Shown here: piece by piece, positions 34,670 through 45,440 of the stretch
How positions within the stretch are numbered: the first letter of the stretch is position 1
How the letters are laid out: each line of letters starts with the position of its first letter
Source of the DNA: Gigantopelta aegis
Taxonomy: Eukaryota; Mollusca; Gastropoda; Neomphalida; Peltospiridae
NCBI RefSeq assembly: GCF_016097555.1
Contig: NC_054703.1
Coordinates: 19,379,932 to 19,443,931, forward strand
Length of the DNA: 64,000 nt
Reading direction: 5' to 3'
The notes under the pieces: generated by a model
The model's input: the letters and a program-made list of their open reading frames with translations, nothing else
The model's database searches: none
What the model was told of the DNA's origin: nothing
Program-made: the position numbers and the translations under genes

Positions 34670-37600
34670 CTGGAAAGAGCAAACGTACGACTCATTAACA
34701 ACTTGGCACTGCTGTCTGGTAAAAACTATAGCTATGTGGTACCCAGTACATTGTAAACTATAACTATGTGGTACCCAGTACATTGTAAACTATAGCTATC
34801 TGGTACCCAGTACACTGTAAACTATAGCTATCTGGTACCCAGTACATTGTAAACTATAGCTATGTGGTATCCAACATATCATTATTTTGAAACTGCGTAT
34901 ATAAATAGATAGTGAGACAGGAAAGGAAAGGAATATTTCTTTAATGACACTTCTGCATGTTTGCTGTCCAACACTTGAACTATAATAAGAAAGCCACTGC
35001 CACCATATAAACTACATCTACCAAATGGCAGCAAGGGATCTGTTATGTGCACTGTCACACAGACAAGACATTACATACCATGGCCTTTGATATACTAGTC
35101 ATGGAGTACTGGATGGGAAAGGAAAAAGTCAAATGCATAAAGGATCATCAATCCTGACAAATCACACCCCATGGAAGCACTGTACCACAGAGGTACACCT
35201 CTCTTCACACCACCTCCAAACCAGATGAGTACTGACCTTTATCAGTGATGTTGCACGCCACACAAGAGAAGCGTTTTAGGTTGGTACACTCCTGAACGAT
35301 GACGCGGATACACTCATCGTCGACGGCTCGGTTCAGTGACACGCTGAGGACCGTGAGTTTCTTACACGAACGAACCATCATCTCAACACACCGGGAACTC
35401 AGCTGCTGAATCTTGGAGATATCCAGCATACGTAAATTCAGCAACTGAAATAATCAGACAGACAGCGAGTTTCTTACACGACCAAATCAACATCTCAACA
35501 AACCGTGAACTCAGCTGCTGAATGTTGGAGATATCCAGCATACGTAAATTCAGCAACTGAAACAATCAGACAGACAGCGAGTTTCTTACACGACCAAATC
35601 AACATATCAACAAACCGTGAACTCAGCTGCTGAATGTTGGAGATATCCAGCATACGTAAATTCAGCAACTGAAACAATCAGACAGACAGCGAGTTTCTTA
35701 CACGACTGAACCAACATCTCAACAAACCGTGAACTCAGCTGCTGAATGTTGGAGATATCCAACATACGTAAATTCAGCAACTGAAACAATCAGACAGACA
35801 GCGAGCTTCTTACATGACTGAACCAACATCTCAACAAACCGGGAACTCGGCTGCTGAATTAAGTTAAAAACTTTACTGTATAAACGTACAAGTGGAATGC
35901 ATGACTGATTACACAATTTCGATGTTTTTAATTGACAGACAATAGTCTCGAGTGCAAAAACATGAGGATCTATCTGCTGTCAATCCTCATAAGGATAAAC
36001 TAACCATGTATACCATACGTGTAACCACACCTAAGACCTAGCATGGTTGAGGTTTTTTACTATTATTAATAATATCTAACATACATTAATTTTCAAACTA
36101 AAAACTAAAACAATAAATTCACTCACTACCATTGATAGATGTCCAAATTACCCCTCAACGGATGGACATGCAGAGTTATCTATCTTTGATGTCAATACCA
36201 TTATCGGTAAGACTATATGATAAAACATGTACTTGCAGAAATCTACTTTTGATAGACATTAATACCATTGTCAGTAAGTTTATAGATGATATTGTATTGC
36301 AGAATTATCTATGTTTCACAGGTAATATTACATGATAATAGATGTAATGCAGAGTTACCTACCTTTGATAGATGTTCAATACCATTGTCGGTAAGACTAC
36401 ACGATAACAGATGTAGATAATCAATGTCAGGACACCCATTAGCCAACTCCTGCAAGCTTTTATCTTTGATCTGAAAATAGTTTTAACACTTCATTACTAA
36501 GGACGTGGATGGAATGGGAAGAAAAGGAAAGCAATATTTAGTTGCACAATCAACTAAGCATGTTTAAGGTAGTACTGAACCAAATAACATCCAGCTGGGT
36601 CAAAGTTAAAGGTGTACCTAACTTTTGGTAGAGCAGTTAATACCACAAGTCCTATCATTGGTGCGACAGTGTTTGTTGTGATAAAATGTTGGTTCATCTG
36701 GCCAATAACTTCCTGTAATTTAATTTGCTCTGATTTACTTTAAGGGTGAGGGGTGGTACTATTTATACCCATGGTGTACATGTCAACTGATATTGATACT
36801 GCAGGTAGGAGTTTTAGCCACGTGTTGGTTTTGTCATCTATGGGATTTGAGTTGGTGGTATACACCCTTAAATATGGTGTCTAACATGGTTATTTCAATA
36901 TTTTGTTGATAGAGAAAATGAGAGGAAACCCATTTTCACCACGTGGGCTACTCCTATTGATTAAGCAACAAGGGAGCTTTTAAATACACTTTACCATAGA
37001 CAAGTACCAGTCATTGGGCACTGGTTGTGGCGGGAACACCCATCCCAGAGTTTATTGGGGGGGGGGGGGGATCGATTCAATGACCCATCACACTTCAGGC
37101 AAGTGCTTAACCACAGAGTTACATCCTGCCCGGAATCAAAGGAAGAAGCTGTATTTACTTTTTTAACACATTTAAAGAAAAATGTTGAAAAACATTAACT
37201 GGCTCCTAATTAATATTGGGGGTGGAATTCAGCTCAGTTGGTCGAGCGCTCTCCTGAGGTGCTTGTGTTGCAGGAGTGAACCATCTCAGTGGAGCCATTC
37301 AACGGACTGTTTTTTCTCATTCCAACCAGTGTACCACAACTGGTTAAAGGCTGTCTGTGGGAAAGTGCATATAAAAGATCTCTTGCTGCTGATGGAAAAA
37401 TGTAGCAGATTTCCTCTGATGACTACGAGTCATAATTACAAAATGTTTGACATTCAACAGCCGATGATTAATTAACCAATATGCTCTAGTGGTGTCGTAA
37501 AACAAAGTTTAATTTTAATTAATTTTGTTAAGTATATACGACCATGATTTTACTATATATGTATGTTACATACCTTGACACACTGATCCACGCGGAGTTG

Positions 37601-40600
37601 TTTGAGTTTGGGACAGCCGCGAGCTATCATGACCATTCCTTCATCAGAAATCAGATTGCACTGACTTAGATACAAATACTCCAGGTGCGGACAACCCTTT
37701 CCAATCTGAATACACAAATACACACAGATATAAATATAGATCATAATTAACATAGACAATCTTGTCATGTCATCAACAATACTGTCTTCATGACATCAAT
37801 CTACATGTCTATGTCTTATAGTACATGTATTGTATGTATAGTTACATAGTATACACTGTAGTTGTTGCTAACACAGCTTATTTAAACACATACACCATGT
37901 CCATACTCACTCCAATCAGAGTTTTGTCTGTGACAGAGAAGTAACAAACGTCAAGGTTGAGGTGTCGTAGTGCAGGACAGCAGGTACCAATATGTGCAAA
38001 TGTATCATCTAGAAACTTTGAATACCTGAAATAAAACATCAATGAAATAACTACATGTACACTGGGTTTTAAAGACAGCACAGGAAATGGTTTTATTTTT
38101 ATTTTTATCTCACTGCCCCCTTTTCCATGCTCTCCTTTGAATTTCATCTCATTTCTTCCTGATCTGGCAACTTCAATCCTTCAGCTTCTTTTGCTGTCCA
38201 TCTCCACATCCCAGTCCTTGTCTCTCTAACCATGACAAGTGCATGTCTCTTGTGGCTATTTGTGCCACACACATGCCATTCCCCATCAGCTTTTAGCTGT
38301 GGGCTTAGTCTGACCACTTCGGGGAGTGTAACACTCAGTGTTCAGTAGTTACTTAGATAGCATTTTTAAAAGGCACTTGTAACCACCTACTATACACCAC
38401 CTACTACCGGCGGTTATTAGTGCCGTGGGTCAGACCAGTTTTATTAGTGGCAGAAGATGAATATACCAGGTGGGTGCAGTGAAATACAAAGAGACTGCAC
38501 CCGTGGAGTAAGTTGAGACAGGTAGGTGATGGTGTGGACAGCTCGGAAGACAGAAGACAGAGTTGGATGAAACTGGCAGAAAGGGTCAAAACGGAAAGGG
38601 TTTTTTTATATTAGTAATGAGAATGATTGTCCAGCAGCTTATCCACTAGACCACGGAGAGGAAAGGAAATGGTATTATGGCAAATGTTTTAACAATAACG
38701 TCCACTACATGCAACCCTTGCAACTGCCCACGTAGTAACGTCCTGGGTTTGGTCACTGGTGATGTCAGAGATCTATCAAATCCAGGATGGGCAAGCCTGA
38801 ACCGTAAGTGGATAGGGGCACATTAAAAGAGTACCCGCACCTGCCAATGTAGTAAATTCCATAGCATGAAAATGTTCTCTGTGGGACAGACTTCAGTTGC
38901 ATTCGGTCTACTTTTACATTTTCGTCTGGTCACACCATCCACACAGGCAATCAGCAAAACAGACTGGCAGCTTTATAAACCATGCCACATTGACTTCCTT
39001 GCTGGTTTGCATACTGTGCATCTATAGCAATTTGAACATAACCTTTTTACACTCCAAAAATACAATGAAGTGCACTAAATATTAATGTTTCAGTTAGCTA
39101 TTAATATTACACACAGTATATGTAAATTTATTATCAAATATATATTTGTGAAAAATAAATTTTTAACATTAAATCAGGGCTTCTAGATTATGGTAGTCCC
39201 ACTCCCATGGCTAGTGATATTCAATGTTGGGCTAGTAAATAACTACTATTGCCATGCCAGACAGGGCTTCTAGATTATGGTAGCCCCACTCCCATGGCTA
39301 GTGATATTCAATGTTGGGCTAGTAAATAATTACTACTGTCATGTCAGACAGGGCTTCTAGATTATGGTAGCCCCACTCCCATGGCTAGTGATATTCAATG
39401 TTGGGCTAGTAAATAATTACTACTGTCATGTCAGACAGGGCTTCTAGATTATGGTAGTCCCACTCCCATGGCTAGTGATATTCAATGTTGGGCTAGTAAA
39501 TAATTACTACTGTCATGTCAGACAGGGCTTCTAGATTATGGTAGCCCCACTCCCATGGCTAGTGATATTCAATGTTGGGCTAGTAAATAACTACTATTGC
39601 CATGCCAGACAGGGCTTCTAGGTTATGGTAGCCCCACTCCCATGGCTAGTGATATTCAATGTTGGGCTAGTAAATAACTACTTTTACCATGCTTGACGGC
39701 TAATGAATCTGTTTTCTTCAAATGTGGCAGTTGTCTGTTTTGTAAATATGAATATCCTGCACTCACCCCAACCCCCAATGTTAGTGTTTTTAAGCTCTAT
39801 CTCCCTCTTTAGGTGTCATACCTGATTATTAGTATTATTTAGTAAAATTGTATTGACTTAAAGTAAAGTAGGGCTAGCAAATTTTTTATCGTGGCTAGTA
39901 AAAAAAATTAAATCGCTGATCCCATCATGGCTAGTGGATTTTAGTAAAATTCTAGAAGCCCTGATGAAATATAAATTTTTCAGCTAGCTATTAATATTAC
40001 ACACAGTATATGTAAATATATTATCACATATACATTTGTTAAAACTTAGTTTTTACACACTTCAAAAACCCCCAACTATAGATGGTAACTAGCTATTAGA
40101 TTTTTGTGTTGGGTCATCAAGCTTTAAGGGGAGCTATCACTTGCTCCCATCACTCCCCTCAAAAGAGTTCAAGGAGAGGTATTTTTAGCTCCCCGTAGCA
40201 TGTAAATTTATGTTATGACTTATCAATACAGTAATATCTTAAATGCCACACACACCCCCCCCCCCCCCCCCAATACATGAAAAAAAAATTTCAGTATTGT
40301 ATCAAGATTTGCTACACAAGTTTCTGAGATCGCTACACAATTTTAACACATTAAACAGTTCCCTACAGGGAACAGATCATAATCTAAGTATCACGATTTG
40401 CTACACAAGTTTCTGAGATCGCTACACAATTTTAACACATTAAAGAGTTCCCTACAGGTCATAATCTAAGTTTAATGATTTGCTACACAAGTTTCTGAGA
40501 TCGCTACACAATTTTAACATATTAAACAGTTCCCTACAGGTCATAATCCAAGTATCACGATTTGCTACACAAGTTTTTGAGATCGCTACACAATTTAACA

Positions 40601-42516
40601 CATTAAACAGTTCCCTACAACTCATAATCTAAGTATGGGCGATTAATTACTCCCCTCAAAAAACAATTCATGTCGGGATCTGGGTCATGTACAGCATTTT
40701 CCAAATATTACCATAGCTTTACGGTTTACCTTGCCATCTTAAATGTCCTTAGATTAGAACACTTCCTCAGTACAGATATGATACCTGCATCGGTGAAAAT
40801 GTCTTGTCCACAATCTGTGATGTCGAGATACAGGACGCGATCACTGTAAGACGTCACCATGTCCAGGACCTCATCGGTCAGTCGGGTCTGTCCAACCAGA
40901 CTCACACGGCGCCATAATGACGGGTCCTGTGCGGCCTCGTGCCAATGGTGACACACCAAACACACTTTGTGCAGAAGTTCAGAGAGTGATAAATAACGGA
41001 AAATATTAATGAGAATCCCAAACGGAATTTTCGAAAAGTTTGATAGGTAGAAATTGTTAGTACTAGTGGAAGAATCCTGATGGGTTTCGTCCATGAAAGA
41101 CATGGGGGACTCAGATTTCTGATCTATCGCAGGCATCGTTAAAACATCTACTTTCGTACAATTCACTACATTCGACTGGATGCATGTAGATTGACTTCCG
41201 CTAGTTTCACAATTCATATTTCTGTCTAAAAGTTCGCCAAACTGACACAAATCTCTTGTATCGCTGTCGTAATTCTTATAAGGACTCACGGCTTGCTGTG
41301 AGATGTCATCACTAGATGATGATGTTTCGTCTTTGGTTTTCAGTTTGTTTAGACTCACTGAAGGCTCACATCCTGATGCCTCATCCAAACAGTTGTTCTC
41401 AAGAGACGTGCATTCATTAGTATCTTGTTCTGAATGACATGCTGTTTTAGAGCTTATTGCTGACACTGTCTCTGTTAAATTGGAGTTATTTAAATCTGTT
41501 GGCAAGCAGGAGACTGTATGATTATCAAGTTTAGAAATATAACAAATATTTTCACCATTGGTGTTATCTTCTCGTAGCAATGTCCATGAACTTGATGTTG
41601 AGGATGCATCACTTTTCAAACAAAATGTGTCTGTGTGTTTCTCTGAAATCTTTGGTAGGTTTCCATCAAAAGTGTAGGTGTCTACAATGTTAGATACGTT
41701 TCCATTATTATTTTCCCCGTGGAATGAGTCAATATCTTTCGCTGAAATCTTTGACGGGTTATCATCATTATTTTCTCTGTGGAATGAGTCAATATCTTTC
41801 GCTGAAATCTTTGACAGGTTATCATCATTATTTTCTCTGTGAAATGAGTCAATATCTTTCGCTGAAATCTTTGAAATCTTTGACAGGTTATCATCATTAT
41901 TTTCTATGTGAAATGAGTCAATATCTTTCTCTGAAATCTTTGACAGGTTATCATCATTATTTTCTCTGTGAAATGAGTCAATATCTTTTTCTGAAATCTT
42001 TGACAGGTTATCATCATTATTTTCTCTGTGAAATGGATCAGTGTTATTTTCTATAAACAAAGATGAACAGTTCTGGGACAGATCTCCATGGTTACCTTTC
42101 CCAAGAGTTTTGTCATTATCAGTGTCAATTTCTGCACACAAAGTGAGACAACCATGAAATAAAGTTTCATTCACCATGGAAGGAGAATCACCATGGTGAC
42201 AGGTCTCCTCTAAATTGTCCATTTCTTTATTCCAACCATCGAGAGAATGAGAGTTAATGTTACTAGAGTTGCTATTACTGGGGTTATTTAGCACCAAGGG
42301 GTGATCACTGCGGCAATGTGAGGTCTGTGGTAGATGAGTTGTGACTCTTTGTTTCTTGCACGGACCAGCATCACAGTTCATTACTTCACATCCAACACAT
42401 TTCTCACAGTCAGAACCTTCACCACAACACCTTGGCAAGATCTCCATCTTGTTTTCGTTGCCATGGTCACCAGACAAATCTGCTGGTGCCGTATCATGAT
42501 CAGAAATAGAACTCAT
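34380..42516 (-). CDS. FBXL17: FBXL17-like F-box and leucine-rich-repeat protein, six coding exons, 879 aa
   Basis: Coding exons on the minus strand are 42516-40730, 38025-37911, 37705-37574, 36470-36363, 35444-35237 and 34669-34380; all are GT-AG, phases agree and the total is 2640 nt including the stop. Residues 1-490 are acidic, Ser/Asn-rich and contain a 20-residue repeat. The F-box starts at residue 497 (IPFGILINIFRYLSLSELL, then CLVCHHWH). Leucine-rich repeats of the Cys-containing type follow to about residue 850 (for example HLEYLYLSQCNLISDEGMVM). The C-terminal run VEKYPHIHYSNFV matches the VQQYPHITFSTV region of vertebrate FBXL17. In the family the F-box binds SKP1 within a CUL1 ubiquitin ligase and the LRR arc binds BTB-domain substrates for dimer quality control. 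The start is the first ATG of the exon, 22 nt after the acceptor. It is longer than the human protein (701 aa), mostly at the N terminus. Confidence 0.9.
34722..34870. repeat. second 32-bp array in the last intron of the FBXL17-like gene
   Basis: About five units with GTACCCAGTACATTGTAAAC, homologous to the array at 32652-33292, between coding exons 5 and 6. Confidence 0.93.
34915..35120 (-). mobile_element. diverged SINE remnant
   Basis: Words such as GGCAGCAAGGGATCTGTTAT, ACAGACAAGACAT and TACCATGGCCTTTGATATAC match the common SINE body in reverse. Confidence 0.6.
35237..35444 (-). CDS. FBXL17: coding exon 5 of the FBXL17-like gene (LRR)
   Basis: The acceptor TTATTTCAG precedes 35444 and the donor AAAG/GTCAGT at 35237/35236 leaves in phase 1. 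It encodes LLNLRMLDISKIQQLSS through CNITDK. Only this copy of the exon is full length; partial copies of its 5' half lie directly upstream in the intron. Confidence 0.9.
35445..35860 (-). repeat. 112-bp tandem copies of a splice acceptor plus the 5' half of an LRR exon
   Basis: Copies start at 35556, 35668 and 35780 (plus a partial one ending near 35857) upstream of the true exon start at 35444. Each has TGTTTCAG, then about 92 nt of exon-like sequence (TTGCTGAATTTACGTATGCT on), then 20 nt of intron. A 112-bp step shifts the frame, so they are unlikely to be used as coding exons. Confidence 0.93.
36363..36470 (-). CDS. FBXL17: coding exon 4 of the FBXL17-like gene (LRR)
   Basis: This is a phase 0-0 exon of 36 codons, from IKDKSLQELANGCPD to GIEHLSK, with acceptor ATTTTCAG and donor AAG/GTAGGT. 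It corresponds to the family's VTSKGVIHLTKL repeat. Confidence 0.88.
36890..37130 (-). mobile_element. diverged SINE remnant
   Basis: In reverse it shows CCCGGGCAGGATGTAACTC-like head words and the body AGTAGCCCACGTGGTG and GGGTTTCCTCTCATTT. A poly-G run lies at about 37059-37070. Confidence 0.6.
37210..37507 (+). mobile_element. SINE with GGTGGAATTCAGCTCAGTTGG head
   Basis: The head, the phrase GGTGCTTGTGTTGCAGGA, the body AAGTGCATATAAAAGATC and the tail CTCTAGTGGTGTCGTAAAAC are present in order, in an intron of the FBXL17-like gene. Confidence 0.88.
37574..37705 (-). CDS. FBXL17: coding exon 3 of the FBXL17-like gene (LRR)
   Basis: This is a phase 0-0 exon of 44 codons, from IGKGCPHLEY to VDQCVK, with donor AAG/GTATGT. 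Its ISDEGMVMIARGCPKL matches the ISDEGMIVIAKGCLKL segment of vertebrate FBXL17. Confidence 0.92.
37911..38025 (-). CDS. FBXL17: coding exon 2 of the FBXL17-like gene (LRR)
   Basis: The acceptor TTATTTCAG precedes 38025 and the donor GGA/GTGAGT is at 37911/37910. It restores an Arg codon with exon 1 and encodes YSKFLDDTFAHIGTCCPALR and an LRR ending DKTLIG, in phase 0. Confidence 0.88.
38026..39082. other. intron of the FBXL17-like gene
   Basis: No further exon or clear element is seen. The 38.1-38.9 kb part is less AT-rich. Confidence 0.45.
39175..39963. mobile_element. hAT-like MITE with CAGGGCTTCTAGA ends and an amplified left end
   Basis: Termini CAGGGCTTCTAGA and TCTAGAAGCCCTG are perfect 13-bp inverted repeats. 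The first 87 bp, including the terminus, are repeated six times (starts 39175, 39262, 39349, 39436, 39523, 39610). The flanks ATTAAAT and ATGAAAT may be a decayed target duplication. The surrounding sequence (39083-39150 and 39977-40050) is also directly repeated. Confidence 0.88.
40306..40640. repeat. 82-89-bp minisatellite, four copies
   Basis: Units begin GATTTGCTACACAAGTTTCT and include GAGATCGCTACACAATTTTA and CAGTTCCCTACAG. It lies 90 bp downstream of the donor of the FBXL17-like first coding exon. Confidence 0.93.
40730..42516 (-). CDS. FBXL17: coding exon 1 of the FBXL17-like gene (N-terminal region, F-box)
   Basis: A polypyrimidine tract and CAG put the acceptor at 42538 and the exon start at 42537; the donor AG/GTAAAC is at 40730/40729 and leaves in phase 2. 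Residues 27-47 or so hold several Cys (CCGEGSDCEKCVGCE). The F-box is encoded near 41028-40895, and the first LRR ends in RTFKMAR. Confidence 0.9.
41690..42040 (-). repeat. coding minisatellite, 60-bp unit, in the FBXL17-like N-terminal region
   Basis: About six copies of a 60-nt unit encode SFHRENNDDNLSKISEKDID with small changes (SAKD, IENN). One unit carries an extra KIS duplication. Unit length is a multiple of three, so copy-number change keeps the frame. Confidence 0.93.
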
Positions 42517-42537
42517 GGCTTTGAGTTTGTATTCAGT

Positions 42538-44247
42538 CTGAAAAAACAAAAAACAATGTCAGTATATTCAGTTTTAAAACAAAACCATTTTACAGTTACA
42601 GTCACATCCATCCCCATCTTCACTATCAACAGTCACCATCAATACACACACACATGCACAAGTGTGAATACATGCTCCCATGCCTATATACTTTCTAAAA
42701 TATTACACAATATATTTACATGTATTCACATGTATCTTGCAATCACTACATGTATATATACATTGGCAAGATATGATATACATGTATAGACATATTTCTT
42801 TCATTTTCAGTAACGGTCCACAAATATAGAAAACATGATCGTGACATAAGCCCAAACAACTCGACTATAGAGTTCATACCAGAATTTCAACAAACATACT
42901 CTTTAAACCATTTGTTTTAGTACAGTATATACTAATAACGTACTTGTATATTTATCTATGAATTAAGAGTTTAGAAATGCTTTTTGAATGCAGCTAGCTA
43001 GCATAACGTAATTATGTTTCTTGTATGATGTCATAAGTACTAGTAAAGCCGTGCTAGGTTAATGGTACTTGATCTGTGTACAAAACCTGGAATAAATAAT
43101 GATTTTCAGACTATTTCTGTTGGATTGCAAGATAAATAAAATAACCAGTTACCACCTTAAGATATCGGCTTTATCCTGCTCAGGTCAAATAGCAAATGCT
43201 GCTGGGCAAAGCATTGTGGCATTAGCCATTCTAACCTTCGCAGGATAAAGCCGATATCTTAACACAGTAACCAATTACTCTCTATATAACTATATGTACT
43301 GTTGGTATATTACATGTAGTTAGTAAAATATATACATGTGTATATGTAACATTCCAAACTAAAGGCACATCTTACCAGAACATGTATACATTGTATATAT
43401 ATGTACAGGGTTAATACAAACAAATGAAGTTATATTGAAAGGAAAATCATATGAAGGCTGAACTCTGTGCACACACATTGAGAATCATGTCTTCTGACTG
43501 TTGCTCTGTTGAATGGGAGACACAGGAAAGTGAATATAGGACGAGAGATACACGAGGCCTAAAACAAAACTGACCTCTGAGGATTCAAAACTTGTGTACG
43601 GTAAACTACATAAATGGGATATTAAAAACAAATTCAGGTTTATAACCCATTTCATTTTTTATTGCATAACCTTGTACAATATTGTACAATTGTGTCAATA
43701 ATGCATTATATTAAAAATATTATGTACATGTATTTACATAATATTTTAAATTGAATGTGTTATTAACACAATCATTGTCACAGTTTTTTCAGGTCTTCAG
43801 AATTGTGTGTACTATATTGCAGGAATCTGTCAACAACAAAAATGAAAGTAGGGTAGTTTGGCTTTTTTTATTTGTATTACGTTCAACCCTTCGGGGCAAG
43901 ATAAAATGTTATATATAATGTACTCTTTTCACCAACATATTAGTTTTAAAAATCTTTTATTATTTCTTTATTTCTAAATAAATTGCAGGGAAAAAAAATG
44001 GGTAGGCCATTTTCTCTACATGTCGGTTCCCTGAAAGATACAATTTTGTGTTTTAGGCTTGATTATTATTTAGTCAACACTTTAGTGGAAAATTAATTAC
44101 CCATATGTCAAATGATTTTAACATGACATTTGATGACCAGATCATACTGTCATATTGCACGATTGTCTGAAAAATCAGCAAGAAAAATCTAGTGTATAAA
44201 ACACTAGTCTGACCTAAAATCACAGGGGCATGTATAGGATATTGTGA
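42538..44247. other. upstream of the FBXL17-like coding region, no gene recognised
   Basis: The acceptor at 42538 implies an upstream non-coding exon on the minus strand that I could not place. The region is AT-rich and has many TACATGTA words. Confidence 0.5.
43146..43274. repeat. inverted repeat with AAGATATCGGCTTTATCCTGC arms
   Basis: GTTACCACCTTAAGATATCGGC and TTTATCCTGC are mirrored by GCAGGATAAA and GCCGATATCTTAACACAGTAAC around about 65 bp. Confidence 0.9.
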
Positions 44248-45010
44248 CAGGGTTGAAAATTAACATGCAAATCATGGTCGCCAGCAGGGCCATTTGAAGA
44301 AAAATCTTACTGACCCTTCTCAAATTGAACTAGCCCTCCAATTATCATATTGAAATTTAACTGCACAGCCAAAATAAAATCTAGAACGTTCTACATGTAT
44401 GTTGAATAATAACCATGTGCTCATCATATACTAGTATAGTCTGTTTATGTTAAAAACAGATGAATTGGCATGTACCTTTACAGGGTTCAAACTTAACGGT
44501 CGCCCGATCACCCCTGGCGACTGAAAACGACGACGGGTGACTGAAAACCCACAGTAAGGTTGCCCACCTGGCAACTCAAAAAAAAAGTTAAGCGCAGACA
44601 CTGCCTTTATAATGAATAAAGTTAAAATTCATATAAGGAAATTATAAAGAAATGTTTTATTTAACAACACACTCAACACATTTAATTTACAGTTATATGG
44701 CGTAGGAAAATTCATATAAAAACATTTTATTATGTTTTGAACCCATACAAACACAAAAAAAAAAAAATGAAAAAGAAATCCAGTATAAATAAAAATGTTT
44801 CTCTACAAATTACCATTACATTATACAGATTAAATCTCATTTTTAATCCAGGGGTGAAGACAAGGTACATGTATGTGTCTCGACTTGCATTGTCTCTGAA
44901 GTAAAATATAATGCAGTAAAAAGAGACTAAAGCTAGAACTGTGCATTGTTCAGTAAAGCTAGAACTGTGCATTGTTCAGTAAAGCTAGTCTGGCAGTGGC
45001 AGTCCTTTTT

Positions 45011-45200
45011 GTGATGATGCAAGAGCGATAAAATAAATTTAGTGATGATGCAAGGGGGATAAAATAAATTTAGTGATGATGCAAGAGGGATAAAATAAAT
45101 TTAGTGATGATGCAAGGGGGATAAAATAAATTTAGTGATGATGCAAGAGGGATAAAATAAATTTAGTGATGATGCAAGAGGGAAGAAATAAACTTTGTGA
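45011..45200. repeat. 31-bp minisatellite, six copies
   Basis: The unit is TGATGATGCAAGAGGGATAA plus AATAAATTTAG, inside the left arm of the 44.2-48.4 kb inverted repeat. Confidence 0.93.
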
Positions 45201-45287
45201 CAATGCACCATGAGTAATGAATTCCTCAGTAAAGGATTTCACTGGGAATGGCTGTCGTTCTATTTATAAATGAGGCACTAGATAGAG

Positions 45288-45440
45288 ATCCACTAGAAAC
45301 AGTAGCCCATGAAGTGGTGACAGTGGGTTTCCTCCCTCAATATCTGTGGTCCTTAACCATATATGTCCGATGCCATATAATCGTAAATAAAATGTGTTGA
45401 GTACATTGTTAAATAAACCATTTCCTTCCTTCCTTCTTGC
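45288..45440 (+). mobile_element. SINE 3' fragment
   Basis: It reads GTAGCCCATGAAGTGGTGAC, CCTTAACCATATATGTCCG and AATAAAATGTGTTGAGTACA, the tail of the CCGGCCTCGG family. Confidence 0.8.

Noticed and set aside
35383-35916. Four LRR-like minus ORFs of 60-65 codons
   Set aside because: They are partial copies of the 35444 exon read through intron sequence; each stops soon and cannot keep the gene's frame.
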